Shown here: piece after piece, positions 1-7,440 of the stretch
Numbering within the stretch: position 1 is the stretch's first letter
Layout: each line of letters opens with the position of its first letter
Origin: Polaromonas sp. YR568
GTDB taxonomy: Bacteria; Pseudomonadota; Gammaproteobacteria; Burkholderiales; Burkholderiaceae
Length of the DNA: 15,134 bases
Assembly: GCA_945871335.1 (NCBI GenBank)
Contig: CAMBWM010000027.1
Span: forward strand, 1 to 15,134
Direction of reading: 5' to 3'
Position numbers and translations under genes: made by a program
The notes under the pieces: generated by a model
Told to the model about the DNA's origin: nothing
Database searches by the model: none
The model's input: the letters and a program-made list of their open reading frames with translations, nothing else

Positions 1-1473
1 AACCCGACCGCCCTTGCCGCACTTCGCTGGAATAACCGTTTTGCCAGCTTGGGACCAACTTTTGGCACAGCGCAAGAACTGCACCCGCTCAAAGAGCCTT
101 ACTGGATCAGCCGGAACGCGGCCCTGGCGCGGGAACTGGGGCTGGACCAATCCTGGTTGGCCTCGGTTGAAGCCTTGCAAGCCTTCACCGGCAATCAGAC
201 CTTGCCAGGCAGCCAGCCCTTGGCCAGCGTCTACAGCGGCCATCAGTTTGGCCAATGGGCCGGCCAACTGGGTGACGGCCGCGCAACCCTACTGGGTGAG
301 TTGCAAACCCCACAGGGCGGCGTAGAGCTGCAACTCAAGGGTGCCGGGCTCACGCCCTACTCCCGCATGGGTGACGGGCGGGCGGTGCTGCGCAGCTCGA
401 TACGCGAATATTTGTGCTCTGAAGCCATGCATGGGCTGGGCATACCGTCCACGCGGGCGCTGTGTCTTAGCGGCTCTGATGACAAGGTGCTTCGCGAGGA
501 CATAGAAACCGCCGCCGTGGTCACGCGCAGCGCCCCCAGCTTCATCCGCTTTGGCCACTTTGAGCATTTCAGCCATACCGATCAGCACGTCCACCTCAAA
601 ACCCTGGCCGACTTTGTCATCGACCACTTTTACCCGGCCTGCCGCGATGCCGCGCAGCCCTACGCTGCTTTTTTGCAAGCGGTCAGCGAGCGCACCGCAG
701 AACTCATGGCTGCATGGCAGGCGGTGGGCTTTTGTCATGGTGTCATGAACACCGACAACATGAGCATCCTGGGGCTGACCATTGACTACGGGCCCTTCCA
801 GTTTCTTGACGGCTTCAAGCCCGATCACATCTGCAACCACTCCGACAGCCAAGGCCGCTACGCCTACAACCGGCAGCCCAACATCGCCTACTGGAACCTG
901 TTTTGCCTGGGCCAAGCGCTGCTGCCGCTGATCCCGCAACAAGAAAACGCTCTGGCTGCGCTTGAGTCTTACAAAACGGTCTTTCCTGAGGCGCTGCAAA
1001 AGCGCATGCGCGCCAAGCTCGGGCTGCTCGATGACGCAACGCAAAACGATGACAAGCCCTTGATTGAAAGCACACTGAAACTTCTGGCGGCCCATCAAGT
1101 CGACCACACTATTTTCTGGCGCCGTTTGTGCCGCTTTGACAGCCCCGAAGGCCTGACATCAGTACGCGACCTGTTTGTGGACCGGGCCGCTTTTGACGCC
1201 TGGGCCAGCGCCTACGCAGCGAGGCGGAAGCAGCAAGAAAGCGCGGCGAGCACCCGCCTGATGTTTTCTACCAACCCCAAGTTCGTTTTGCGCAACCACC
1301 TTGGCGAGCAAGCCATACGCGCTGCCAAAGCACGGGACTACGCCGAAGTGAACAAACTCCTGACTGTGCTCCAGTCACCCTTTGACGAGCATGAAGACGT
1401 GGCTGACTACCAAGCCCTGGCCGGTTTTCCACCAGATTGGGCAAGCGGCATCGAGATCAGCTGCAGCTCCTGA
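1..1473 (+). CDS. selO: SelO protein adenylyltransferase (AMPylase), 5' end cut by window
   Basis: SelO (YdiU/UPF0061) is a pseudokinase-fold enzyme that transfers AMP from ATP to Ser/Thr/Tyr of target proteins; glutaredoxin is a known target in E. coli. The frame is open from base 1 and reads [11 protein letters not shown], the usual N-terminal region, so only a few codons seem to be missing; the TTG at 49 is not the start. Numbering from base 1, 490 residues are visible. The hallmarks are [15 protein letters not shown] (about 81-95), [12 protein letters not shown] with the nucleotide-binding Lys113, Glu136, Arg176 and Arg183, then NTDNMSI with Asp252/Asn253 and DYGPF with Asp262, the predicted catalytic base and metal ligands. 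All key residues are present. The C-terminus is CSS, with Cys third from the end, where human SELENOO carries selenocysteine. msrB follows after 27 bases and is probably co-transcribed. Confidence 0.96.
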   Translation, partial: NPTALAALRWNNRFASLGPTFGTAQELHPLKEPYWISRNAALARELGLDQSWLASVEALQAFTGNQTLPGSQPLASVYSGHQFGQWAGQLGDGRATLLGELQTPQGGVELQLKGAGLTPYSRMGDGRAVLRSSIREYLCSEAMHGLGIPSTRALCLSGSDDKVLREDIETAAVVTRSAPSFIRFGHFEHFSHTDQHVHLKTLADFVIDHFYPACRDAAQPYAAFLQAVSERTAELMAAWQAVGFCHGVMNTDNMSILGLTIDYGPFQFLDGFKPDHICNHSDSQGRYAYNRQPNIAYWNLFCLGQALLPLIPQQENALAALESYKTVFPEALQKRMRAKLGLLDDATQNDDKPLIESTLKLLAAHQVDHTIFWRRLCRFDSPEGLTSVRDLFVDRAAFDAWASAYAARRKQQESAASTRLMFSTNPKFVLRNHLGEQAIRAAKARDYAEVNKLLTVLQSPFDEHEDVADYQALAGFPPDWASGIEISCSS

Positions 1474-1500
1474 ATTCACCATCCCCTCTGAGAAAACGCC

Positions 1501-1911
1501 ATGACTTATAAAATCCAAAAAACCGACGCTGAATGGGCCGCCCTGCTCGCTGAAAAAGGCGCTGAGGCCAAAGCATTTGAAGTCACGCGCCACGAATCCA
1601 CCGAGCGCGCTTTCACCGGCAAGTACGAAGGCAACAAGGCCGCTGGCATTTACACCTGCATCTGCTGCGACAAACCACTGTTTGACGCCGCCACCAAATA
1701 CGAATCCGGCTCAGGCTGGCCGAGTTACTTTGCACCACTGGACAGCAGCGCCGTCGAAACCAAGGTGGACCGGTCCCTGTTCAGCCAACGCGTCGAAGTG
1801 CACTGCCCCGACTGCGGCGCGCATTTGGGTCATGTGTTTGAAGACGGTCCGGCCCCGACAGGCCTGCGTTACTGCATGAACTCGGCTTCTCTGGGTTTTA
1901 AGCCCAAGTAA
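1501..1911 (+). CDS. msrB: Peptide-methionine (R)-S-oxide reductase MsrB
   Basis: Reduces methionine-R-sulfoxide in oxidised proteins, with electrons normally from thioredoxin; a cytosolic repair enzyme. The 136 residues match the usual length of the single-domain enzyme. Visible motifs: zinc-binding CxxC at Cys53/Cys56 and again at Cys102/Cys105 ([13 protein letters not shown]), the substrate-pocket motif SGSGWPSY (about 69-76), and the catalytic RYCMNS with Cys125. There is an extra Cys55 between the first zinc pair. The ATG at 1501 is the natural start, as family members begin just ahead of this region; the ribosome site is weak (a GAG about 10 bases upstream). It sits 27 bases after selO and 34 before yciB in the same direction, which suggests one transcript. 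No terminator is visible between these genes. Confidence 0.97.
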   Translation: MTYKIQKTDAEWAALLAEKGAEAKAFEVTRHESTERAFTGKYEGNKAAGIYTCICCDKPLFDAATKYESGSGWPSYFAPLDSSAVETKVDRSLFSQRVEVHCPDCGAHLGHVFEDGPAPTGLRYCMNSASLGFKPK

Positions 1912-1945
1912 TTCCGCCCCCGAATCCCGCTTCATAATCTAAGCC

Positions 1946-2575
1946 ATGAAAATTTTGTTTGACTTCTTACCGATTGCCCTTTTCTTCGGCATGTTCAAGT
2001 ACGCCGAAGGCGAGCGTGAGTGGGCGGCCGCCGTGGGCACTGAGTGGCTGGGTTTCATGGTGGCTGGCGGCGTGGTCGGGCCTGCTGAGGCCCCGGTGCT
2101 GCTGGCCACCGTGGTGGTGATTCTGGCCACGATGGCGCAGATCGTGTGGCTCAAAGGCAGCGGACGCAAAATTGACAAGATGCTCTGGGTCAGCTTAGGC
2201 CTGGTCACATTGCTGGGCGGCGCGACCATTTACTTTCACAGCGAAAGCTTCATCAAATGGAAGCCAACCGTGCTTTATTGGGTCATGGGCGGCGCTTTGC
2301 TGATCGGTCAGCTGGTTTTCAAGAAAAACGGTATTCGAAGCCTGATGGGTTCGCAAATGCGCCTGCCTGATGACATCTGGCAGCGGGTGAACCTGAGCTG
2401 GGCCGCGTTTTTTACCGCCATGGGCTTTATAAACCTCTGGGTCGCCTACAGTTTTTCAACCAGCGCCTGGGTGAATTTCAAGCTTTTCGGCGGGCTGGGT
2501 TTGATGTTCGCCTTTGTGGCGGTGCAGGCCATCTACCTCAACAAGTACATGACAGACAAAGACGGTGCTGCATGA
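1946..2575 (+). CDS. yciB: Septation protein A (YciB/IspZ), inner-membrane protein
   Basis: YciB is a multi-pass inner-membrane protein tied to cell-envelope synthesis and septation. The 209-residue product begins FDFLPIALFFGMFKY and carries the family blocks GGATIYFHSESFIKWKPT (about 91-108), a membrane segment with GGALLIGQLV, and NLSWAAFFTAMGFINLW followed by WVNFKLFGGLG (about 149-185). About five hydrophobic segments are visible. The E. coli protein is about 180 residues; the extra 25-30 lie near residues 20-50, between the first two membrane segments (EGEREWAAAVGTEW onward). A CATAAT at 1932-1937 could be a -10 element, but no matching -35 was convincing. The stop codon overlaps the bolA start as ATGA, so the two are translationally coupled. 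Confidence 0.95.
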   Translation: MKILFDFLPIALFFGMFKYAEGEREWAAAVGTEWLGFMVAGGVVGPAEAPVLLATVVVILATMAQIVWLKGSGRKIDKMLWVSLGLVTLLGGATIYFHSESFIKWKPTVLYWVMGGALLIGQLVFKKNGIRSLMGSQMRLPDDIWQRVNLSWAAFFTAMGFINLWVAYSFSTSAWVNFKLFGGLGLMFAFVAVQAIYLNKYMTDKDGAA

Positions 2576-2856
2576 CTGCATCTTTTACTTTGCCGACTGT
2601 CGCCGCGATTGAGGCGCGGCTGCAATCCGTGCTGCAACCCACGGCACTGCAGGTGATTGACGAAAGTGCCTCACACGCCGGTCATGCGGGAGCCAATGCC
2701 GAGGGCGCTGGCACACACTTTCGGGTGCGTGTGGCCTGTGCGCTCTTTGATGGCAAGAGCCGCGTTGCGCGCCACCGGCTTGTGTATGATGCACTGCAAA
2801 ATTTCATTGACCAGGGGCTGCATGCCCTGGCGATCGAGATCATCGACTCACCCTGA
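2572..2856 (+). CDS. BolA family protein
   Basis: BolA proteins have a KH-like fold, partner monothiol glutaredoxins through a shared [2Fe-2S] cluster, and act in iron-sulfur trafficking or as regulators. The 94 residues contain the signature block RVRVACALFDGKSRVARHRLVYDAL (about residues 51-75; the conserved His68 is a likely cluster ligand) and the C-terminal ALAIEI strand. The loop ESASHAGHAG (31-40) is also typical of the family. The start overlaps the yciB stop by four bases (ATGA). The length is near that of standard BolA proteins. The subfamily (BolA versus IbaG/YrbA) is not settled, but the HAGH loop and length favour BolA proper. No gene symbol is given for that reason. Confidence 0.93.
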   Translation: MTASFTLPTVAAIEARLQSVLQPTALQVIDESASHAGHAGANAEGAGTHFRVRVACALFDGKSRVARHRLVYDALQNFIDQGLHALAIEIIDSP

Positions 2857-2949
2857 TTCTTTGGCTGAAAGGCCGCGCTCGCAAGCTGTTCATTCAACCA
2901 CTGTTCAAAATTTCAACTTATTTCCTCTTTTCGATTTCAAGGATTTCTC

Positions 2950-3735
2950 ATGAAAAAACAAGTTCTCATCGCCTCTGCACTGGTCAGTCTGCTCAGCCTG
3001 GGCGCGACCGCAGCGCTGGCTCAGAACATCGCCATCGTGAACGGCAAAGCTGTTCCTAAAGCCCGCATGGACACCTTGTCACTGCAGTTCCAAAGTACCG
3101 GACGCCCCATCACACCTGAAGTCCAGGAACAGATGCGCCAGCATCTGATCGCACTGGAAGTTTTCACCCAAGAGGCCGACAAACTGGGCCTGTCCTCTTC
3201 AGACGAATTCAAGGCGCAAATGGAATTGGCGCGCCAGACGGTGCTGGCCAACCAGTTGATCAAAGATTTTGAAAGTAAAAACGCCGTCACCGACGAGCTG
3301 CTCAAAGCCGAGTACGACAAGTTCGCAGCTACCAACGGCGGCAAAGAGATCAAGGCCCGCCACATTCTGGTAGAAAAAGAAGCCGATGCCGCGGCCATCA
3401 TTGCCAGCTTGAAAAAAGGCGCCAAGTTTGACGAAATCGCCAAGAAGCGTTCCAAAGACACCGGCTCAGGCGCAAAAGGTGGCGACCTAGACTGGGCCAA
3501 CCCGAGCAGCTACGTCCCTGAGTTCAGCGCCGCGCTCCAGGCGTTGAAAAAAGGCCAGCTGACTGACAAAGCCGTCAAAACACAGTTTGGTTTTCACGTC
3601 ATCCGCGTGGACGATGTCCGTGACATCAAATTGCCCGCATTTGAAGAGGTTAAGCCGCAAATCGCTGACCAGATGAAGCAAGACAAACGCGGTACTTACC
3701 AGCGCGACTTACTGGGTAAAGCCAAGGTTGAGTAA
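2950..3735 (+). CDS. Secreted parvulin-type (PpiC/SurA-like) peptidyl-prolyl cis-trans isomerase
   Basis: A periplasmic foldase that catalyses cis-trans isomerisation of prolyl bonds and probably assists outer-membrane protein folding. The 261 residues begin with a clear signal peptide: MKKQ, a hydrophobic core, then AALA with likely cleavage after Ala24. Residues about 28-125 form a SurA-N-like helical region. The parvulin domain spans about 134-225, with KARHILVEKEADA, GGDLDW (177-182) and QFGFHVIRVDDV (212-223). A basic, coiled C-terminal tail follows. There is no lipobox cysteine, so it is soluble rather than lipid-anchored. An AAGGA ribosome site lies at 2939-2943, just ahead of the ATG. 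The 93-base gap after bolA could hold its own promoter. A GC-rich hairpin follows the stop codon. Confidence 0.95.
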   Translation: MKKQVLIASALVSLLSLGATAALAQNIAIVNGKAVPKARMDTLSLQFQSTGRPITPEVQEQMRQHLIALEVFTQEADKLGLSSSDEFKAQMELARQTVLANQLIKDFESKNAVTDELLKAEYDKFAATNGGKEIKARHILVEKEADAAAIIASLKKGAKFDEIAKKRSKDTGSGAKGGDLDWANPSSYVPEFSAALQALKKGQLTDKAVKTQFGFHVIRVDDVRDIKLPAFEEVKPQIADQMKQDKRGTYQRDLLGKAKVE

Positions 3736-3742
3736 ATGGACC

Positions 3743-3764
3743 GCCCGCGCTTAAAAGCGCGGGC
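3743..3764. terminator. Hairpin after ppiC, possible bidirectional terminator
   Basis: A perfect 9-base inverted repeat (3743-3751 with 3756-3764, arm GCCCGCGCT) with a 4-base loop lies 7 bases after the ppiC stop and 14 bases from the stop of the convergent 68-residue gene. The placement between converging genes suits a shared terminator. Neither strand shows a good T-run after the stem, so intrinsic termination is uncertain; it may instead protect mRNA 3' ends. Confidence 0.55.
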
Positions 3765-3778
3765 TAGAGGGCTAGGGG

Positions 3779-3985
3779 CTAGAAATAGCACCAGAGGCCG
3801 GTGCAGTAACCTGTGATCAGTTGCACCAGCAAGTCCAGCAGCATGCCCAGCAGCAGGACCGGCAAACCCAGGTAGATCAGCGCCCAGCAGGCTGCCAGCA
3901 GTGTTGGGCGCGGCTCGGCAATTCGGTAACCCATCACCGCGTCGGTCTTGCGGCCTGGCAACAGTGCTTTTAGCTTTTTCATCAT
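3779..3985 (-). CDS. Small membrane protein of unknown function (68 aa)
   Basis: I do not recognise a named family. The protein starts MMKKLKALLPGRKTD, a short basic cytoplasmic head, followed by one long or two close hydrophobic stretches (about residues 29-60, rich in Leu, with CWALIYLGLPVLLLGMLLDLL) and ends GYCTGLWCYF. Reasons to think it is real: an ATG start (a second ATG follows directly) with a GGGAA about 4 bases upstream on its strand, a sensible positive-inside topology, a location filling the gap between ppiC and the divergent FemAB-like gene, and a hairpin after its stop. A longer overlapping - strand frame (3696-4034) looks like noise: it is rich in Ala, Pro, His and Arg with no membrane pattern. 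Confidence 0.6.
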   Translation of the reverse strand: MMKKLKALLPGRKTDAVMGYRIAEPRPTLLAACWALIYLGLPVLLLGMLLDLLVQLITGYCTGLWCYF

Positions 3986-4039
3986 CGTTCCCGGATTCTA
4001 GTGATCTGCAGCCACCGGCATGAAAGCGAGCCAAGCAAG

Positions 4040-4960
4040 ATGAAAGTGCAGTGGGAATCTCTGAACAGCGCTACGTGGGACGCAGCCCATACGCAAGCCT
4101 GTGCTCCCCTGCAGCAAGACTGGGCCTACGGCGCCAGCATGCAAATGATCGGCGTGAACGTGCTGCGGGCTATGGTTGAAGACAACGGCACACCGGTGGC
4201 GTTGGCGCAATTCATACTGCGCCGCTGGGGCTCTGTGCTGAGCATGGCGCTCTGCTCTAGAGGCCCTGTTTTGCTGCAAGCGCTTAGCGCAAAAGACAAA
4301 GCCCACGTTCACACCCACTTGCGCAAGAGTTTGCCGCTCAAGGGCTTGCGCATGGTCTTAATCACCCCCGAGGAAGAACGCAGCGACAACTTGGGCCTAT
4401 CGCCCTGGCGGCGCGTCATGACGGGCTATGCCACCGTGATGCTCGATTTAAAGCAAAGCCCACAAGCCCTGCGGGCCGGACTGGACGCTAAATGGCGCAA
4501 CCGCCTGGTGGCGGCCGAGGCCAGTGAAGTCAAAGTGCAGCGCATGGGCAGCAACCCCGGCCAATACCGCTGGCTGCTGGACCAAGAAGAGGCGCAGCGC
4601 CAGCAGCGCGGTTTTGCAGGTCTGCCTTTGCCGTTTTTCGATGCTTACATTCAGTCGCGCAAACAGCCTGACAAAACAGTGCTCACCCTGAGGGCAGACC
4701 TGGGGCGCGAACGTGTGGCCGCCATGATGTTTTTACTGCACGGGCAGGCAGCCACTTACCAGGTCGGCTGGTCCAACGAACAAGGTCGGCAACTCAATGC
4801 CCATAACCTGCTGCTCTGGCAGGCGATAGCGGCACTGCAGCAGCGCGGCATACAAGTTTTGGACATGGGCGGCGTCAACACAGCACGCAGCGCCGGCATC
4901 GCACGCTTCAAAATCGGCACCGGCGGTGAGGTTCTTCAGCTGGCCGGCACCTATATGTAG
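4040..4960 (+). CDS. FemAB/GNAT-fold acyltransferase-like protein
   Basis: Resembles the FemX/FemAB-like or GNAT-type proteins annotated in proteobacteria as lipid II:glycine glycyltransferase or peptidoglycan-bridge proteins. In Firmicutes these add amino acids from aminoacyl-tRNA to peptidoglycan precursors; the role in Gram-negatives is unclear. Counting 306 residues from the ATG at 4040, features are LQQDWAYG near the N-terminus (24-31), a central KWRNRL (151-156), and a conserved C-terminal block VLDMGGVNTARSAGIARFKIGTGGE (about 273-297) ending LAGTYM. An upstream in-frame GTG at 4001 would add 13 residues (ICSHRHESEPSK), which look unlike the family. The start at 4040 has no strong ribosome site, so it is a preference, not a certainty. 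It is divergent from the small membrane gene and convergent with the MFS gene. Confidence 0.8.
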   Translation: MKVQWESLNSATWDAAHTQACAPLQQDWAYGASMQMIGVNVLRAMVEDNGTPVALAQFILRRWGSVLSMALCSRGPVLLQALSAKDKAHVHTHLRKSLPLKGLRMVLITPEEERSDNLGLSPWRRVMTGYATVMLDLKQSPQALRAGLDAKWRNRLVAAEASEVKVQRMGSNPGQYRWLLDQEEAQRQQRGFAGLPLPFFDAYIQSRKQPDKTVLTLRADLGRERVAAMMFLLHGQAATYQVGWSNEQGRQLNAHNLLLWQAIAALQQRGIQVLDMGGVNTARSAGIARFKIGTGGEVLQLAGTYM

Positions 4961-5061
4961 ATCACTGTCGCTCGCAACGGTAGTGTCATTCCAACGCGGT
5001 GCTTTACAGCCTCATCATCCACGGGTACAGGAATGTCATCTTGAATTTCTACCCTGCACAT

Positions 5062-6279
5062 TTAGCGTGGTCTTTGACGTTGGCCGCCAGTCCGGCCCAG
5101 ATCCCGGTGAATTGATCCGGCGATGCCCCAGGCCAGCAACAACATCGCGCCTCCAGCCGCAAAGACGCCCGCCACTGGCGTGAATTGCAGCACCAGCCAG
5201 GCCACGGCGGGCGCCAGGATGCCGGAGACGTCACGAAAGCTCGAATAAACAGCGGACATCTCTGTGCGCTGGGAGGGCTTGACCGACATCAGGAATGGCA
5301 GGCCGGCACAGACATCGAGCAGTACCAGAAAAAACGAGGCGACTACCAACACCGCTACCATCGCCAGCGGAAACGGCGACAGCAGGGCCGCTAGGATGAA
5401 CAGCGCACCGCTGGCAGCGAAGCCGGTACGCACTGCCTGGCGCACTGAGTGGTGTTGCATCCAGCGCAGCATCAGCGGCGCCATGAATAAGCCTGCATTT
5501 GCCAAAGAACTTGCAATGCCGCCGACGCTCTCGCCCAGTCCATTTTGCAAGGCATAAATTCCCACATAGACCGTATAGAACCACCAACCGCAGGAGCGCA
5601 GTACAGCAAATAACCAGCCCGCCAACAACCGGGGCTGTTTTAAAAACCGACCCAGGTAGGCCAATGGCTTGCCGTCAGCTCTTTCAGTCTGGTTGGAGGT
5701 GTGGGAGGAGGCAACGCGCAGCCACCAGAACGCAGCCAACATGGTTGCGGCGGCCATGCACACGATCAGAAAGGGTGCGCCGTGCCAATACCCCAGCAGC
5801 CACACCCCCAGGGCTGGGCCCAGCGTCCAGCCCACGCCGCCGTAAATTATTCGCAGCGATTCCAATCGACTTAATTCTGTTTTGGCAACGTTGTCCAACA
5901 CATAGGCGTTGAAACAAACGAAGATCGTAGCCGTGGCCATCCCATGGCACAGCAGTGCGACCGTGATTAATTTACCTCCGACCATACCCAATGCAGCAGA
6001 TACAACAAAGAGCATCGCCCCCGCGCTATACAACCAGCGGCGCGCTATGTAGCGCATCACCAGCGGCACCGTCAACCCGGTTAGCAGCGACAGCACGCCG
6101 ACCGCAAAATACATTTGGGAAACAACAAGCGCATCGCCCCATGCGCGGAACATGAGCAGCGGGTAAATCGACAAGGCGACCCCGCGCACCAAAGAATCGG
6201 TGGCGCCCACAACGGCGAAGGTACGTAGGCTCGGCCGATATTGCACACGCCTCGAGGTCTGATCCAAGGGTGTCGTCAA
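5062..6279 (-). CDS. Major facilitator superfamily (MFS) transporter
   Basis: A 405-residue polytopic inner-membrane protein with the two-halves layout of a 12-helix MFS carrier. Hydrophobic helices are visible from about residue 20 (TFAVVGATDSLVRGVALSIYP) through GVLSLLTGLTVPLVM, a polar central loop (ASSHTSNQTERADGKPL, about 192-208) and a second half ending near AAGGAMLLLAWGIAG. Motif A is not clear, and the substrate cannot be named. The frame has no ATG or GTG before TTG at 6279; the next upstream in-frame stop is about 40 bases away. An internal GTG (residue 12) is an alternative start. The gene lies 108 bases after the Ldh-family gene on the same strand, so it may be the last gene of the operon or have its own promoter. 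Confidence 0.88.
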   Translation of the reverse strand: MTTPLDQTSRRVQYRPSLRTFAVVGATDSLVRGVALSIYPLLMFRAWGDALVVSQMYFAVGVLSLLTGLTVPLVMRYIARRWLYSAGAMLFVVSAALGMVGGKLITVALLCHGMATATIFVCFNAYVLDNVAKTELSRLESLRIIYGGVGWTLGPALGVWLLGYWHGAPFLIVCMAAATMLAAFWWLRVASSHTSNQTERADGKPLAYLGRFLKQPRLLAGWLFAVLRSCGWWFYTVYVGIYALQNGLGESVGGIASSLANAGLFMAPLMLRWMQHHSVRQAVRTGFAASGALFILAALLSPFPLAMVAVLVVASFFLVLLDVCAGLPFLMSVKPSQRTEMSAVYSSFRDVSGILAPAVAWLVLQFTPVAGVFAAGGAMLLLAWGIAGSIHRDLGRTGGQRQRPR

Positions 6280-6308
6280 GGTAAGCCAGTCAATTAGTTC
6301 AAGTCCGG

Positions 6309-6325
6309 CTGATGCTTGGCATCAG
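6309..6325. repeat. Short perfect inverted repeat upstream of the MFS gene
   Basis: CTGATGC (6309-6315) and GCATCAG (6319-6325) are perfect 7-base arms around a 3-base spacer, 30 bases upstream of the MFS start in the 108-base gap after the Ldh gene. It could form an RNA hairpin (attenuator or weak terminator) or be an operator. No T-run follows on the - strand, which weakens the terminator reading. Confidence 0.4.
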
Positions 6326-6387
6326 ACAAGGGCCGGAAACTGCACTCACTGAGGCCGGGTGTCGTCGACCCGCGCCGATGGCACGCG

Positions 6388-7440
6388 TCATGCGACCACA
6401 AGGTCTTGCACATCAACGCCCAATCGAAGGCCCAGGGCTCGCAGCGCAGTCAGGGTATTGGGCGGGATAGGAATGCCGTTTCTCAAGCGCTCCAGTCGAC
6501 ATAACGCCTCCATTTCACCCGGCACTTGAACCTTGTCGAAACCCGGTGCCGGAGGGCATGCGCGCAACTCCGACAGACAAGCTTCCGCAGCGGCCCGGTA
6601 AGCGGAGCGCCCCCGAAACCGCGACAAATCAATGGCAATGCAAATCCAATTCATGCCATCCATGGCTTGCCCAAGAATAGCTTCGCCTAGCAACTCTGCT
6701 ACCAGCGCCATGCCATAGCCCTTGGGACCGGCCATGGGCAAAATTGCGCCGCCGTTGAAATAGTCATCTGGGTCCGTGGTGGGTCGGCCCTGGGCATCGA
6801 TGCACAGGCCTTCAGCCAGGGGGCGACCGGACATCTTGGCCGCATAAATCTTGCCCCCAGCGGCCATGCCGGTAGCGAAATCAATTACCACCGGACCGTT
6901 ATCGCCGCCCGGAATGGCAAAGGCATATGGATTCGTCGGCAAAAAGGCACGCGCACCACCATAAGGTGCCACCTGAGGCCAATCCTTGCGTGAGCCGCCG
7001 CCAAACATGATGGTCAAGCAACCGGCTTCGGCTCCGCGCTGGGCAAAAGCGCCTATGCGGCCGGTGTGGTCCACGTTGGACACACCAACGGCGGCTATGC
7101 CATCGTTACTCACCAGGGCCAGCAGACGGTCGGTGGCCATGCGAAACGCCGGCATTCCCAGACCGTTTCCGCCATCGACCATGTCGCCCCCCCCCTCGGC
7201 AATGACCAGTTGAGGCACTGCCGAAGGCTTGTACCTGCCTGCCGCTGCTCTTTCAGCGTACCAGTCGAGCCGGAAGATGCCGTGCGAATAGACGCCACAG
7301 AGATCGGCCTCAACGAGATGTTCGGCGATTTCCGCTGCAATCAGTGGCTGGCAGCCCAAGGCTGACATCACATCAGTGCCAAAGCGGATCAGAGAGGCAG
7401 CACCAAAACGTGGGTCGTCTTGCGAGACCGCATTATTCAT
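6388..7440 (-). CDS. Ldh family (malate/L-lactate/ureidoglycolate dehydrogenase type) oxidoreductase
   Basis: An NAD(P)-dependent oxidoreductase of the Ldh_2 fold, a family unrelated to classic lactate and malate dehydrogenases. Members interconvert 2-hydroxy and 2-oxo acids or reduce cyclic imino acids (AllD, ComC, DpkA). The 350 residues show YSHGIFRL (51-58; Ser-His pair typical of the active site), VDGGNGLGMP (88-97), NVDHTGRIG (122-130), LPTNPYAFAIPGG (167-179), VIDFATG (185-191) and LPMAGPKGYGMALVAELLG (234-252). The segment after that helix, before MNWICIAID (263-271), appears short for the family. The ATG overlaps the last 8 bases of the ABC ATPase gene, so co-translation with the importer is likely. 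A run of nine G on the coding strand (7187-7195) encodes Gly83-Gly85; the frame is intact here. The substrate is not determinable from sequence. Confidence 0.92.
   Translation of the reverse strand: MNNAVSQDDPRFGAASLIRFGTDVMSALGCQPLIAAEIAEHLVEADLCGVYSHGIFRLDWYAERAAAGRYKPSAVPQLVIAEGGGDMVDGGNGLGMPAFRMATDRLLALVSNDGIAAVGVSNVDHTGRIGAFAQRGAEAGCLTIMFGGGSRKDWPQVAPYGGARAFLPTNPYAFAIPGGDNGPVVIDFATGMAAGGKIYAAKMSGRPLAEGLCIDAQGRPTTDPDDYFNGGAILPMAGPKGYGMALVAELLGEAILGQAMDGMNWICIAIDLSRFRGRSAYRAAAEACLSELRACPPAPGFDKVQVPGEMEALCRLERLRNGIPIPPNTLTALRALGLRLGVDVQDLVVA

Noticed and set aside
289..1107. 272-residue open frame on the - strand inside selO
   Set aside because: It lies wholly antisense to a strongly conserved gene and has no recognisable domain; such long antisense frames are common in GC-rich coding DNA.
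2812..2832. Palindromic-looking CCAGGG...CCCTGG in the bolA coding end
   Set aside because: It falls in conserved coding sequence and is explained by the Gln-Gly-Leu-His-Ala-Leu-Ala codons; no regulatory reading is needed.
3696..4034. 112-residue open frame on the - strand overlapping the 68-residue membrane gene and the ppiC end
   Set aside because: Its composition is Ala/Arg/His/Pro-rich with no membrane or domain pattern, and it overlaps ppiC. The 68-residue frame is the better gene.
4961..5061. Terminator between the convergent FemAB-like and MFS genes
   Set aside because: Only a short, mismatched CACT...AGTG pairing is present and there is no T-run; nothing supportable was found in this 101-base gap.
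5499..5912. 137-residue + strand open frame inside the MFS gene
   Set aside because: Arg/Pro/Thr-rich antisense shadow of a clear membrane transporter.
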